64,000 bases of DNA from NCBI RefSeq assembly GCF_004564075.1, contig NZ_CP038257.1, forward strand, positions 1-64,000. The letters are read 5' to 3'. The translations under genes and the position numbers were made by a program. This document shows positions 7,199 to 15,269 of the stretch, piece after piece. This stretch comes from Microbacterium sediminis (GTDB taxonomy: Bacteria; Actinomycetota; Actinomycetes; Actinomycetales; Microbacteriaceae). The number at the start of each line of letters is the position of its first letter. Position 1 is the first letter of the stretch. Below the pieces are notes generated by a model. That model was not told where the DNA came from, searched no databases, and was given only the letters and a program-made list of their open reading frames with translations.

Positions 7199-9178
7199 CT
7201 ATCTGCGGCTGCGAGCATCGCGGTCGGCGAGCTCGGTGAGGCGTGCGTTGTAGGCCTCGAGCTCGGCTTCGCCGGTGCGGTCGGCGTGCCGGTCTCGCCG
7301 CTTGGTCTCGCGGTCGTCGCTGCGACTCCACTGAATCGCGACCGTGATCGCGAGGATCAGGGTGGGGATCTCACCGATCGACCACGCGATACCGCCGCCG
7401 GTGTACTGATCCTCGAGCGGTGTGACACCCCAGGTGCGACCCATCGACCCGAACCAGTCGGCGACCATCAGCCCCGACTGCATCATGATGGAGATGCCGA
7501 AGAACGCGTGCATCGCCATCACACCGATGAGCAGCAGCAGCCTGCCGGCGTAGGGAAGCCGCCACGGCACCGGGTCGATGCCGATCAGGGAGAGCGCGAA
7601 CAGGTAGCCGGTGATGAGGAAGTGCGCGATCATCCACTGGTGGCCGAGGTGGTCGTACAGCGACCAGCGGAACAGGTCGGTGTAATAGAACACCCACAGT
7701 GAGCCGATGAACAGGGCGGCCGCGACGAACGGGTTCGTCAGGATGCGGGCGACGGGCGAATGCACCGCCCACAGGATCCACTCCCGCCCGCCGCGGGTGC
7801 CGTCGTCGCGTTTGCGGATCGCCCGGGCGGCGAGGGTCACCGGGGCGCCGGCGACCAGCAGCACCGGGATCGCCATCGTGAGCAGCATGTGCCCCACCAT
7901 GTGCATGCTGAACAGGTAGTCCTGGTAGACGTTGACGACGCCGCCGGTGACCCAGACCAGCAGCACCATGCCGGCGACCCACATGATCGTGCGATACACA
8001 GGCCACGCGTCGCCGCGCCGGCGCAGCCGCCACACCCCGGCGAGATAGAAGAAGATCGCGAACCCGGCGAGCACCGCCCACAACATGTCCACGTTCCACG
8101 CGGTGACCCACCGTTCGATCGTGAGCTCCGGGGGCAGCGGGGCACCGGTGAGGCGTTCTGCCGGCGAGGGGATCTCGGGAAGCGGGGCCGGGTTCGGTGG
8201 CGGAGTGCGGGCCAGCGCTGCGGCGGCGCCGCTGGCCACACCCATCAGTGCCAGCTCGAACGCGATGAGCATCCAGAAAGGGCGGGATGCCGCGTCGGAG
8301 CTGCGCATCCTGCCGATCAGGCGGGTGCGGTACCACGCCCCGAAGAGGCCGAGGCCGACGAGCGCGACGACCTTGATGCCCAAGATCGCGCCATAGGGCG
8401 AGAGCAGATCGGACCACTCCTGCAGGCCGATGGCGGCGCGCACCGTGCCGGACACGGCGACGAGCACGAACGCGGCCAGAGCGATGCTCGAGTAGCGGGC
8501 GGCGAGATCGGGGATGCGGCGACGGTCGAGGGCTGGACGGACGGCGATGAGCAGCAGGAGCCCGCCGAGCCACACCGCGGCGCCGATGATGTGCAGGATG
8601 AGCGCCATCATCGCCTCGTGGTGGAAGGCGTCATCGCCGGAGTGCCCCTGCGTGCCCATCGGCACGAGCGAGGCCACCGCCACCAGGGCGACCAGAAGCG
8701 TCCCGACCCAGGACCGCACGGCGAATGTCAGGACGGTGAGGGCGGCGCCGGCGACCGTCGTGATCAGCCATGTCCTGCCGACCTCGAGCTCGACGAGGAA
8801 CCGGCCGAGCTGGGCACCGAACTGGGGGCCTGCGTCGATGGCCGGGTTGAACACGCTGAGAAGCGTGAGGAACCCGGTCGCGCCCGCGGCCACGGTGAAC
8901 AGGGCTGCAGAGATCGACGCGGTATCGAGGGCGACGTCGAACTCGCGCTCACCGGCCCGCAGCGTGAACAAGGCGGTCACGAGCACACCGACCATGCCCG
9001 CGGCGGCGAGATTCACGACCAGTTTCGTGACCGGAAGCCCCCAGCGCACAACAGGGCCGGCGTCGCCGAGTGGGATCTGCGCAGCACCCCCACCGAACCA
9101 CAACGCCCCGACCAAGGCGATGAGTGCGACCCCGCCGAGGATCGCAGGCCCTGCGACCCGCAAGACGCGAGGAGTCAT
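7199..9178 (-). CDS. CopD-CtaG fusion membrane protein, 659 aa
   Basis: Residues 1-310 form a multi-helix CopD/YcnJ-like copper import domain (helices around 10-30, 45-70, 85-110 and onward). Residues about 340-620 are the caa3-type CtaG cytochrome oxidase assembly domain, with HMVGHMLLTMAIPVLLVAG, GHQWMIAHF and MAMHAFFGISIM supplying the conserved histidines. The C-terminal tail is charged and cytoplasmic. The protein probably moves copper and helps load it into cytochrome oxidase. The ATG overlaps the end of a 28-codon ORF. CopC, a partner protein, is encoded at 19525. Confidence 0.9.
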   Translation of the reverse strand: MTPRVLRVAGPAILGGVALIALVGALWFGGGAAQIPLGDAGPVVRWGLPVTKLVVNLAAAGMVGVLVTALFTLRAGEREFDVALDTASISAALFTVAAGATGFLTLLSVFNPAIDAGPQFGAQLGRFLVELEVGRTWLITTVAGAALTVLTFAVRSWVGTLLVALVAVASLVPMGTQGHSGDDAFHHEAMMALILHIIGAAVWLGGLLLLIAVRPALDRRRIPDLAARYSSIALAAFVLVAVSGTVRAAIGLQEWSDLLSPYGAILGIKVVALVGLGLFGAWYRTRLIGRMRSSDAASRPFWMLIAFELALMGVASGAAAALARTPPPNPAPLPEIPSPAERLTGAPLPPELTIERWVTAWNVDMLWAVLAGFAIFFYLAGVWRLRRRGDAWPVYRTIMWVAGMVLLVWVTGGVVNVYQDYLFSMHMVGHMLLTMAIPVLLVAGAPVTLAARAIRKRDDGTRGGREWILWAVHSPVARILTNPFVAAALFIGSLWVFYYTDLFRWSLYDHLGHQWMIAHFLITGYLFALSLIGIDPVPWRLPYAGRLLLLIGVMAMHAFFGISIMMQSGLMVADWFGSMGRTWGVTPLEDQYTGGGIAWSIGEIPTLILAITVAIQWSRSDDRETKRRDRHADRTGEAELEAYNARLTELADRDARSRR

Positions 9179-9261
9179 TCCTGTCGCGGTCGGAGTGACC
9201 GCTGTCCGCGTTCAGTGGCATCCGCACCCGTGGTGGCGGGAATCGAGAGTATCGGGGTCAT
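9175..9261 (-). CDS. Micro-ORF, 28 aa, coupling ccsA-like gene to CopD-CtaG
   Basis: It starts with an ATG overlapping the stop of the 17-aa ORF and ends in a TGA overlapping the CopD-CtaG ATG. The predicted peptide begins MTPILSIPATTGADATERG. It has no family. Its probable role, if translated, is to carry ribosomes across the gap. Confidence 0.3.
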   Translation of the reverse strand: MTPILSIPATTGADATERGQRSLRPRQE

Positions 9262-9311
9262 GTGCGTGCTTTCGGCTCGGGCAAGAGGGCGGGGCAGGGG
9301 TGCGGGGTCAT
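9258..9311 (-). CDS. Micro-ORF, 17 aa, after the ccsA-like gene
   Basis: The ATG overlaps the ccsA-like stop (ATGA) and the frame ends in an ATGA overlapping the next micro-ORF. The peptide is MTPHPCPALLPEPKART. Support is positional only. Confidence 0.28.
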   Translation of the reverse strand: MTPHPCPALLPEPKART

Positions 9312-10324
9312 GTGAGCCCGGAGTAGGAGTGGAGGCCCTGGAAGAACATGTTCACGATCGTGAAGTTGAACAGCACCGCGACGAACCCGATGATGGACAG
9401 CCAGGCGGAGCGGGTGCCGCGCCAGCCGCGGGTCGCGCGGGCGTGGATGTAGCCGGCGTAGAGCACCCAGATCACGAACGTCCACACCTCCTTGACATCG
9501 AAGCCCCAGTAGCGACCCCAGGAGTCGTTGGCCCAGATCGCGCCGGCGATCAGGGTGAACGTCCAGAACACGAACCCCACGATCGCGAACCGGTACGCGA
9601 GGGACTCGAGCACGTCGGCGGCGGGCAGAGTGCGCAGAAACCCAAGACCGTCGGCGCGGGCAGTGTCCGAGGATGCTCGGGTGCGGCGCTCCCGGCGGGC
9701 CTGCAGGAGCTGGGTGATGGAGATGCCGCAGGCGATCGCGAACAGGGCGGTGGCCAGGGACGCGACGAAGACGTGGATGACCAGCCACACGCTCTTGAGC
9801 GGATCCATCAGCGGAACGACCTCGACGTAGAACGAGACCGTCGCGCCACCCAGCAGCAGCACCACCATGCCGATCAGGAACGCACCGAGGAAGCGGAGGT
9901 CGTAGCGGCGCAGCACCAGCAGGTAGACGGCCACGATCAAGACCGTGCCGGTCAGCGCGAACTCGTACATGTTCGCCCACGGCACCCGCTCCGCGGCGAT
10001 GCCGCGCAGGATGGTGCCGGCCAGGTGGAACAGGAACGCGAGGACCGTCAGCGACGTCCCGATCCGCGCCCACAGCAGCCGTTGACGCTGCGCGGGCGGC
10101 GTGCGAACACTGTCCACCGACCCACTCTGGGCGTTGTCCGTCTGCTGGCCCGCCCGTGCGGTAGCGCCGGCCAGGACCGGCTCCCGCTGCGGGACGCTGG
10201 CGGGGACGGAGCGCCCGGCCAGGTCGATGGTGTACGCGATGAACGCGAGCAGGTAGGTGGCGATCGCCGTCCACACCAGCAGCAGTGAGATGCCGTCGAG
10301 GGAGAGCGCGTCGGTTCCGGTCAT
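9308..10324 (-). CDS. CcsA/CcsB-type haem handling protein for cytochrome c biogenesis, 338 aa
   Basis: System II cytochrome c maturation protein that works with ResB to present haem outside the membrane. About eight membrane helices are visible. The haem-binding WWD-type segment is WGRYWGFDVKEVWTF near residue 265, with WANMYEF, HVFVAS and HARATRGW supplying conserved His/Trp positions. The ATG at 10324 matches the typical short N-terminus and overlaps an upstream 25-codon ORF. ResB, CcdA and TlpA homologues are encoded upstream on the same strand. Confidence 0.9.
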   Translation of the reverse strand: MTGTDALSLDGISLLLVWTAIATYLLAFIAYTIDLAGRSVPASVPQREPVLAGATARAGQQTDNAQSGSVDSVRTPPAQRQRLLWARIGTSLTVLAFLFHLAGTILRGIAAERVPWANMYEFALTGTVLIVAVYLLVLRRYDLRFLGAFLIGMVVLLLGGATVSFYVEVVPLMDPLKSVWLVIHVFVASLATALFAIACGISITQLLQARRERRTRASSDTARADGLGFLRTLPAADVLESLAYRFAIVGFVFWTFTLIAGAIWANDSWGRYWGFDVKEVWTFVIWVLYAGYIHARATRGWRGTRSAWLSIIGFVAVLFNFTIVNMFFQGLHSYSGLT

Positions 10325-10398
10325 GGCAGGGTCGTCCTCTTCGTCGTTGCGGTCAGGGGGTGCCCGCGAGCGGGGTGGCGCGGTAGATCCGTGCACAT
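10321..10398 (-). CDS. Micro-ORF, 25 aa, between M23 peptidase and ccsA-like gene
   Basis: The ATG lies three bases after the M23 peptidase stop, and the TGA overlaps the ccsA-like ATG (ATGA). The peptide begins MCTDLPRHPARGHPL. It is the third gap-filling micro-ORF in this operon. There is no family match. Confidence 0.28.
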   Translation of the reverse strand: MCTDLPRHPARGHPLTATTKRTTLP

Positions 10399-10401
10399 CG
10401 G

Positions 10402-11280
10402 TCAGCCCGCGTTCGCTTCCAGCCAGGCCAGCGAGTCCACGGCGGTTCCGTCGAGGTAGACCTCGAAGTGCAGATGGTTCGCGGTGGAGCGTCCCGTGCT
10501 GCCGACGAGTCCGACCAGCTGCCCGGCCGTGACGGTCTGCCCGGCGGCGACCTGCCGGCTTCCGGTCTGCATGTGCGGGTACACCGTGCTCACCTGTTGC
10601 CCGTTCAGCACGGACTCCACCACCACGGTCACCCCGTATCCGCCGTAGCTGTCCTGCGAGATCCGCACGACGCCGTCGACGGACGCGTAGACGGGGGTTC
10701 CGCCGGCAGCGACCATGTCGGTGCCCATATGCGCGCCGCCTCGAGCACCGAAGCGGTCGGTCACGGTGAACGGACCGCCCACCGGCCACCGCACGGCTCC
10801 ACTGCCTTGGGGCACGATGCTGTAGTCGAAGGGCACCGAGGCGACTTGTGCGGAGGCGCGGGCACGTTCTGCGGCTGCTTCTGCCGCCTTCTTCTGGTCG
10901 ATCTCCGCCTGGGTGGTGGCCGAGTAGCTCTCCCGTGTGAGCTGCGTCCCAGTCGCGTCGGAGGCGACGATCAAGGATTGCGCGTCCTCGGACGCGACTT
11001 GCTGCAGTGTCGGGATCTCGAGGTCCGCCGGCTGCCAGGCGGCATACGCGGGGAGGGCGAAGGTGGCGATCAGGCCGGTGACCACCGTCAGGACCGCCAG
11101 GGAGCGCACTGGGCGCAGCGCGATTACCCGACCACGGGCGGACGTTTCTGCGGGCGGGCGCCGTGGGGGGCGGGTGGTGATGCTGGTGACTGGCGGGGTT
11201 GCGGCGCGGCGGAGGCTGCGGCGCGTGGGGGGCGTCTGGGGCTGGTCGCCGCCGCCGGGTGGGGTGGTCTGGTCAGTCAT
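10402..11280 (-). CDS. M23 (LytM-type) metallopeptidase, 292 aa
   Basis: Cell-wall endopeptidase or envelope activator. The cytoplasmic N-terminus is Pro/Arg-rich, with one membrane segment or signal near residues 58-80 (LAVLTVVTGLIATFALPAYA). An Ala/Glu coiled stretch (130-145) precedes the M23 fold from about 165. HMGTDM supplies the HxxxD ligands and HLHFEV the HxH pair, so the active site is complete. It lies beside a second M23 gene and cytochrome genes. Confidence 0.85.
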   Translation of the reverse strand: MTDQTTPPGGGDQPQTPPTRRSLRRAATPPVTSITTRPPRRPPAETSARGRVIALRPVRSLAVLTVVTGLIATFALPAYAAWQPADLEIPTLQQVASEDAQSLIVASDATGTQLTRESYSATTQAEIDQKKAAEAAAERARASAQVASVPFDYSIVPQGSGAVRWPVGGPFTVTDRFGARGGAHMGTDMVAAGGTPVYASVDGVVRISQDSYGGYGVTVVVESVLNGQQVSTVYPHMQTGSRQVAAGQTVTAGQLVGLVGSTGRSTANHLHFEVYLDGTAVDSLAWLEANAG

Positions 11281-11301
11281 GATGTCCTGGTTCGTTTCGG
11301 A

Positions 11302-12708
11302 TCAGATGGACACGCCGCGGTCGGCGAGGAAGGGGATGGGGTTGACCGGGGAGCCGTTCACGTAGGCCTCGAAGTGCAGGTTGCAGCCGAACGCGTTGCC
11401 GGTGTTGCCTTCGCTGCCGATCAGGTCGCCGGCGTTCACGCGTTGGCCGTATCCGACGTAGAAGCCGCCGGGGCGGATGTGGGCGTATCCGGTGCCGATC
11501 CCGCCGCCGTGGTCGATCTTGATGTAGTTGCCGTAGCCGCCGTTGTGCCCGGCGTAGACGACGGTGCCGGCCGCGGCGGCGTAGATCCCCGCGCCGCATC
11601 CGCCGCTGAGGTCGACGCCGTAGTGGTAGCTGGTCGAGCAGTACCCGTTGCCACACTGGGAGCTGCGCGGCCCGAACCCCGAGGTGCGGTGCCCGGAGGT
11701 CGGCCGTGCCCACCCGGAGCTGACCACACCCCCACCAGCACCTCCCGAGGCGGCGAGCCGTTCCGCTTCGGCGCGCTCCGCCGCTCGCCGCTGCTCCTCG
11801 GCGATGCGGGCAGCCTCCACCCCGGCCTGATAGTCGGCGATGGTCTTCGCGGTGGTGTCCTCGAGGGCGGCGAGCTGGGCCTGCAGCTCGCCGAGGTGGA
11901 GGGTCTGCGCGTCCAGCGCGGCCTGCGCAGCATCGGCGGCCTGCTGCGACTCGAGCATCTTCTGCTCGGCGACCTGCTGCAGCCGGTCGCGCTCATCCCG
12001 GGCCACCACCGCCTGATCGGTCAGGCTCTGCGCGGCATCGCGGGCGGTGAGCGCCGCAGCGTAGACGGCCTGGTTGCGTTCCAGCAGCTTGTCCATCACG
12101 CCCAGCCGGGACAGGAGATCGTCCGCGGTCGCGGCCGACCCGGAGAGGAACAGCTCGAGGGAGGTGGTGTCGCCCCCGTCGCGGTACAGCTGCGCGGCGA
12201 TGCGGCCGGCCTTGTTCGCCGCGTCGGTCGCGTTCTGCGCTTCCAGGTCGGCTTGGGACTGCAACGTGTCGGCGCGGATGGATGCGCCGAAGTACTCCTG
12301 CTGGGCGGTGTAGAACGCGCCGGCGGCCTGCTCGGCGGCGGTGCGGGTGCGCGCCACCTCGCCGGTCAGGCTTTGGATGAGGCCCTGGATCCGCTGCACC
12401 TCGGCAGCTTTGGTGGCCTCGTTCGCTTTCGCGGCCTGCACGTCCTCCCAGGACGGATAGGTCGCCGCGAACGCTGCCGGCAACAGCGGGCCGGCGACCA
12501 GGACGGCTGCCGCGCTCAATGTTCCCGCCGTCAGCAGAGTGCGCCGGCTCACCCCGGCCCGGAATGCGCGGCTCTCCGCGGGCGTGGGCGCGCACCCACA
12601 CTCCTCCGCCGTCAGGTCACCAGGAAGGGTGAGATCGCTGCCCGTCGCCAGCGTTCGCAGCGACCAGGCCAGTCGACCTCCGGCAGGCCTCATCCGTGGC
12701 GTGTTCAT
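11302..12708 (-). CDS. Secreted coiled-coil M23 peptidase, 468 aa
   Basis: Arg-Arg followed by a hydrophobic stretch (RRTLLTAGTLSAAAVLVAG, about 50-70) suggests a Tat or Sec signal. Residues 85-300 form a long Ala/Gln/Glu coiled coil of the EnvC/CwlO kind. The M23 domain fills 330-468. HYGVD gives the HxxxD ligands, while the usual HxH reads NLH (GCNLHFEAY): the zinc-binding His is kept but the general-base His is Asn. Hydrolysis may be weak or regulated. The ATG overlaps the lnt stop. Confidence 0.85.
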   Translation of the reverse strand: MNTPRMRPAGGRLAWSLRTLATGSDLTLPGDLTAEECGCAPTPAESRAFRAGVSRRTLLTAGTLSAAAVLVAGPLLPAAFAATYPSWEDVQAAKANEATKAAEVQRIQGLIQSLTGEVARTRTAAEQAAGAFYTAQQEYFGASIRADTLQSQADLEAQNATDAANKAGRIAAQLYRDGGDTTSLELFLSGSAATADDLLSRLGVMDKLLERNQAVYAAALTARDAAQSLTDQAVVARDERDRLQQVAEQKMLESQQAADAAQAALDAQTLHLGELQAQLAALEDTTAKTIADYQAGVEAARIAEEQRRAAERAEAERLAASGGAGGGVVSSGWARPTSGHRTSGFGPRSSQCGNGYCSTSYHYGVDLSGGCGAGIYAAAAGTVVYAGHNGGYGNYIKIDHGGGIGTGYAHIRPGGFYVGYGQRVNAGDLIGSEGNTGNAFGCNLHFEAYVNGSPVNPIPFLADRGVSI

Positions 12709-14324
12709 GGGTGCCTCCCCGGATCAGTCGAACGATCTGCGGCGGCCGCACGCGTGCGGGCACGGTGGGAGAACCCCGCCGCGGTGAGAGCGCCGGCGGC
12801 AGCGAGGACGATGAGAGCGGTGAGCCAGGGACCGAGGATCACCGCCGGGGTGAGTCCGGTGCGCAGCGGGACGGTGGTGATCGACGCGTCAACGGTGTCG
12901 ACGCCGATGCTGTCGACGGTGGTGCCGTCCGGGGTGATGACCTGGCTGGTGCCCACCGTGGAGACGTTGACGACCGCGCGGCCGGTTTCGATGGCGCGCA
13001 TCCGGGCGAACGCGAGCTGCTGCAGGTTCTCGTCGGTGCCGCGGAAGTCGGCGTTGTTGGTCTGGAACACGAACACCTCTGCGCCGGCGCGGGCACCGTC
13101 CCAGATCACGGCGTCGTAGATCACGTCGAAGCAGATCGCCAACCCCACCCCGACGTCGCCGACCTGCACGAGCGGCGGGTTGCTGCCGGGGGTGTATTCG
13201 CGTTGGATCAAGCCCACCAGGTCGGGGACGATCAGCTCGTAGAACCACCGGTCCGGCACGTACTCGCCGAACGGGACCGGGTTGACCTTGTCGTGCCACT
13301 GCCGGCCCGTGGGATCCGCGGTCCACAGCAGGGACGTGTTGAAGACATCGTCGCCGCGGGTGGTGGCGGCGTTCATCAGCAACGGCGCCCCGGCCGAGCG
13401 CACGACCCGGTCCAACGCCTCGGCGGCGGCGGGATCACTGAGCGGGTCGGCGTCGACGCCGCCCTCCGGCCAGGCCAGCAGATCCATCGGCTGCCCGTAC
13501 AGCGGCACCGTGGCGGCGGTCTGCGCGGCCAGGACGTCGCCGGGCACCTTGTCGTCGAAGTACCCGGTGGGGCCGTTGCCCTGCACCCATCCCACGCGGA
13601 ACTCCCCGGCCGGCGCGGTGGGGAACTGCGGCGCTATCACCAGGAGAGCGGCGACGCTCACAGCAGGGTGCAACCCGAGCATGAAGCGGATGCCGCCGGC
13701 GCGGATCCACTGCACCACAGAGGCGCACAGAATGACGATCAGCAGGGACAGGCCGGTCACGCTCGTCCACGACACGGCCTCCGCGAGCGGGCCGCCCACC
13801 TGGGTCATCCCGAGGCGCGCCCACGGGAACCCGGAGTACGGCCACGCACCCATCACCACCTCACGGGCCGTCCACAGAACCCCGATCAGCGGCGGTACCG
13901 CGAGCAGCTGCACGAGGCCGCGGGCCGGATAGCGGGCGGTCCACCGGTAGGCGAGCGCGATCGGCACCGCGCCCGCGCCGAACAGGACCGCTTCCAGCCC
14001 GGCGAGGGCAAGCCACGGCACCGGGCCGAGGAACTCCCCCACCCACACCAGATGGGTCGTGTAGAACACGGCGCCGAACACAGTGCCGACCAGCAGCGCC
14101 CCGCCGATGCTGCGGCCGATCAGGGCCACCAGGGCGACCGTGACACTCACGAACGTCAACGGCCACCACCCCACCGGTGCGGAGGCGAGATCCAGCAGCA
14201 GGCCGGCGGCCGCGGATGCCAGCACCGCCGCCCACACCGGCAGCGACCATGCCGCCACGGTGCGGCGCGGCGTCTCCTGCTCCGGCGCGGCGGCCGGGGC
14301 GGGTGTCGGCAAAGGCGTGCGCAT
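12705..14324 (-). CDS. lnt: Apolipoprotein N-acyltransferase, 539 aa
   Basis: Adds the third acyl chain to membrane lipoproteins. The N-terminal half has about six membrane helices. The C-terminal nitrilase-like domain shows the catalytic Glu in LAWPEGG, Lys in HDKVNPVPFGEYVPD and Cys in LAICFDVIYD, with a final membrane helix near 500-520. The length is normal. With lspA at 18627 and the lipoprotein-like TlpA it forms a lipoprotein-processing set inside the cargo. Its stop overlaps the M23 gene start. Confidence 0.9.
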   Translation of the reverse strand: MRTPLPTPAPAAAPEQETPRRTVAAWSLPVWAAVLASAAAGLLLDLASAPVGWWPLTFVSVTVALVALIGRSIGGALLVGTVFGAVFYTTHLVWVGEFLGPVPWLALAGLEAVLFGAGAVPIALAYRWTARYPARGLVQLLAVPPLIGVLWTAREVVMGAWPYSGFPWARLGMTQVGGPLAEAVSWTSVTGLSLLIVILCASVVQWIRAGGIRFMLGLHPAVSVAALLVIAPQFPTAPAGEFRVGWVQGNGPTGYFDDKVPGDVLAAQTAATVPLYGQPMDLLAWPEGGVDADPLSDPAAAEALDRVVRSAGAPLLMNAATTRGDDVFNTSLLWTADPTGRQWHDKVNPVPFGEYVPDRWFYELIVPDLVGLIQREYTPGSNPPLVQVGDVGVGLAICFDVIYDAVIWDGARAGAEVFVFQTNNADFRGTDENLQQLAFARMRAIETGRAVVNVSTVGTSQVITPDGTTVDSIGVDTVDASITTVPLRTGLTPAVILGPWLTALIVLAAAGALTAAGFSHRARTRAAAADRSTDPGRHP

Positions 14325-14327
14325 CGG

Positions 14328-15269
14328 TCAGGTGTCTTTCTGGTGGAGTCGGGTGAGGTAGTCGTTGTACGCGTCGAGCTCAGGGTCGCCGTGTGCGTCG
14401 GCGCGACGGTCGGCAGCGACCGCTTGGGCGGTGTCGTCGCGGAACCAGCGGTGCATGACGTAGATGAGCATCAGCAAGGTGGGGGCCTCGCCGTAGGACC
14501 AGGCCAGCCCGCCGGCGAGGCGCTGGTCTTCGATCGGGTCGATGCCCAGCGCGCTCGTCGGGCCGGCGAACCCGTCGATGAGGGTAGTGGTGGCCATCAT
14601 CAGGAAGACGCCGAAGAAGGCGTGCAGGGCGGCCTCGGCGAACACGTCCAGGGCGCGGCCGCCGTGGCTCATCCGCACCGGCAGCGGGTCCGACGACAGG
14701 ATCGGGATGGTGAACAGCATCCCGGCGACCAGGAACCCGACCTCGAGGAGGGTATGGCCGGTGACGGTGGACAGGATCGGATCGGCGAAGTTCGCCAGGT
14801 ACAGACCGTAAAACGCGGCCAGGTATAGCGGCACCGCCAGCCACGGGCTGAGCAGCCACCGTGCGGTGCGACTGCGTAGCCCGGCATGCGCGGCGCGGAG
14901 CACCAGGAGACCTGGGCCGTGGTGCGGGGTAGCGCGCAGCAGCAGGGTGCCGGGAGAGCCGAGGACCAGCAGCGGAGGGATCGCCATCATCAGGGTGAGC
15001 TGCTGGAACATGAACACCGAGAACAGGGCGTACCCGAAGTTCTCCACCGCCAGGCCGGTGACCGCGGCGAGGGCGACGCAGCCGAGCAGGAAGCTGACCG
15101 TCCGCCACACCGGCCAGCCGCGGCCGCGGACCCACATCCGGATCGCACCGGCCAGGTAGGCGACCGCGAGGAGTCCCGCGAGGAGCGGTAGCACCGGAGC
15201 CGGAAGCGGGGCCGGGGTGAGGAACCCGCCGAGGGTCGGCGGGGCGTCCGGGATCCACACGGTCGTCAC
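14328..15269 (-). CDS. Second CtaG-type cytochrome oxidase assembly protein, 313 aa
   Basis: A stand-alone caa3 CtaG domain protein with about seven membrane helices. It has AALHAFFGVFLMM and GHTLLEVGFLVAGMLF, and a C-terminal WFRDDTAQ...ELDAYNDYL tail like the fusion protein at 7199. It is expected to help copper insertion into oxidase. The GTG at 15269 is chosen because it overlaps the resB stop (GTGA). It lacks the CopD half. Confidence 0.85.
   Translation of the reverse strand: MTTVWIPDAPPTLGGFLTPAPLPAPVLPLLAGLLAVAYLAGAIRMWVRGRGWPVWRTVSFLLGCVALAAVTGLAVENFGYALFSVFMFQQLTLMMAIPPLLVLGSPGTLLLRATPHHGPGLLVLRAAHAGLRSRTARWLLSPWLAVPLYLAAFYGLYLANFADPILSTVTGHTLLEVGFLVAGMLFTIPILSSDPLPVRMSHGGRALDVFAEAALHAFFGVFLMMATTTLIDGFAGPTSALGIDPIEDQRLAGGLAWSYGEAPTLLMLIYVMHRWFRDDTAQAVAADRRADAHGDPELDAYNDYLTRLHQKDT

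Noticed and set aside
7760-10288. Very long plus-strand open frame (842 codons)
   Set aside because: It is antisense to CopD-CtaG and the ccsA-like gene, is rich in Arg/Gly/Asp/His typical of GC-rich shadow frames, and has no ribosome site or domain.
10468-13119. Long plus-strand open frame (883 codons)
   Set aside because: Shadow of the two M23 genes and lnt, which have complete catalytic motifs on the minus strand.
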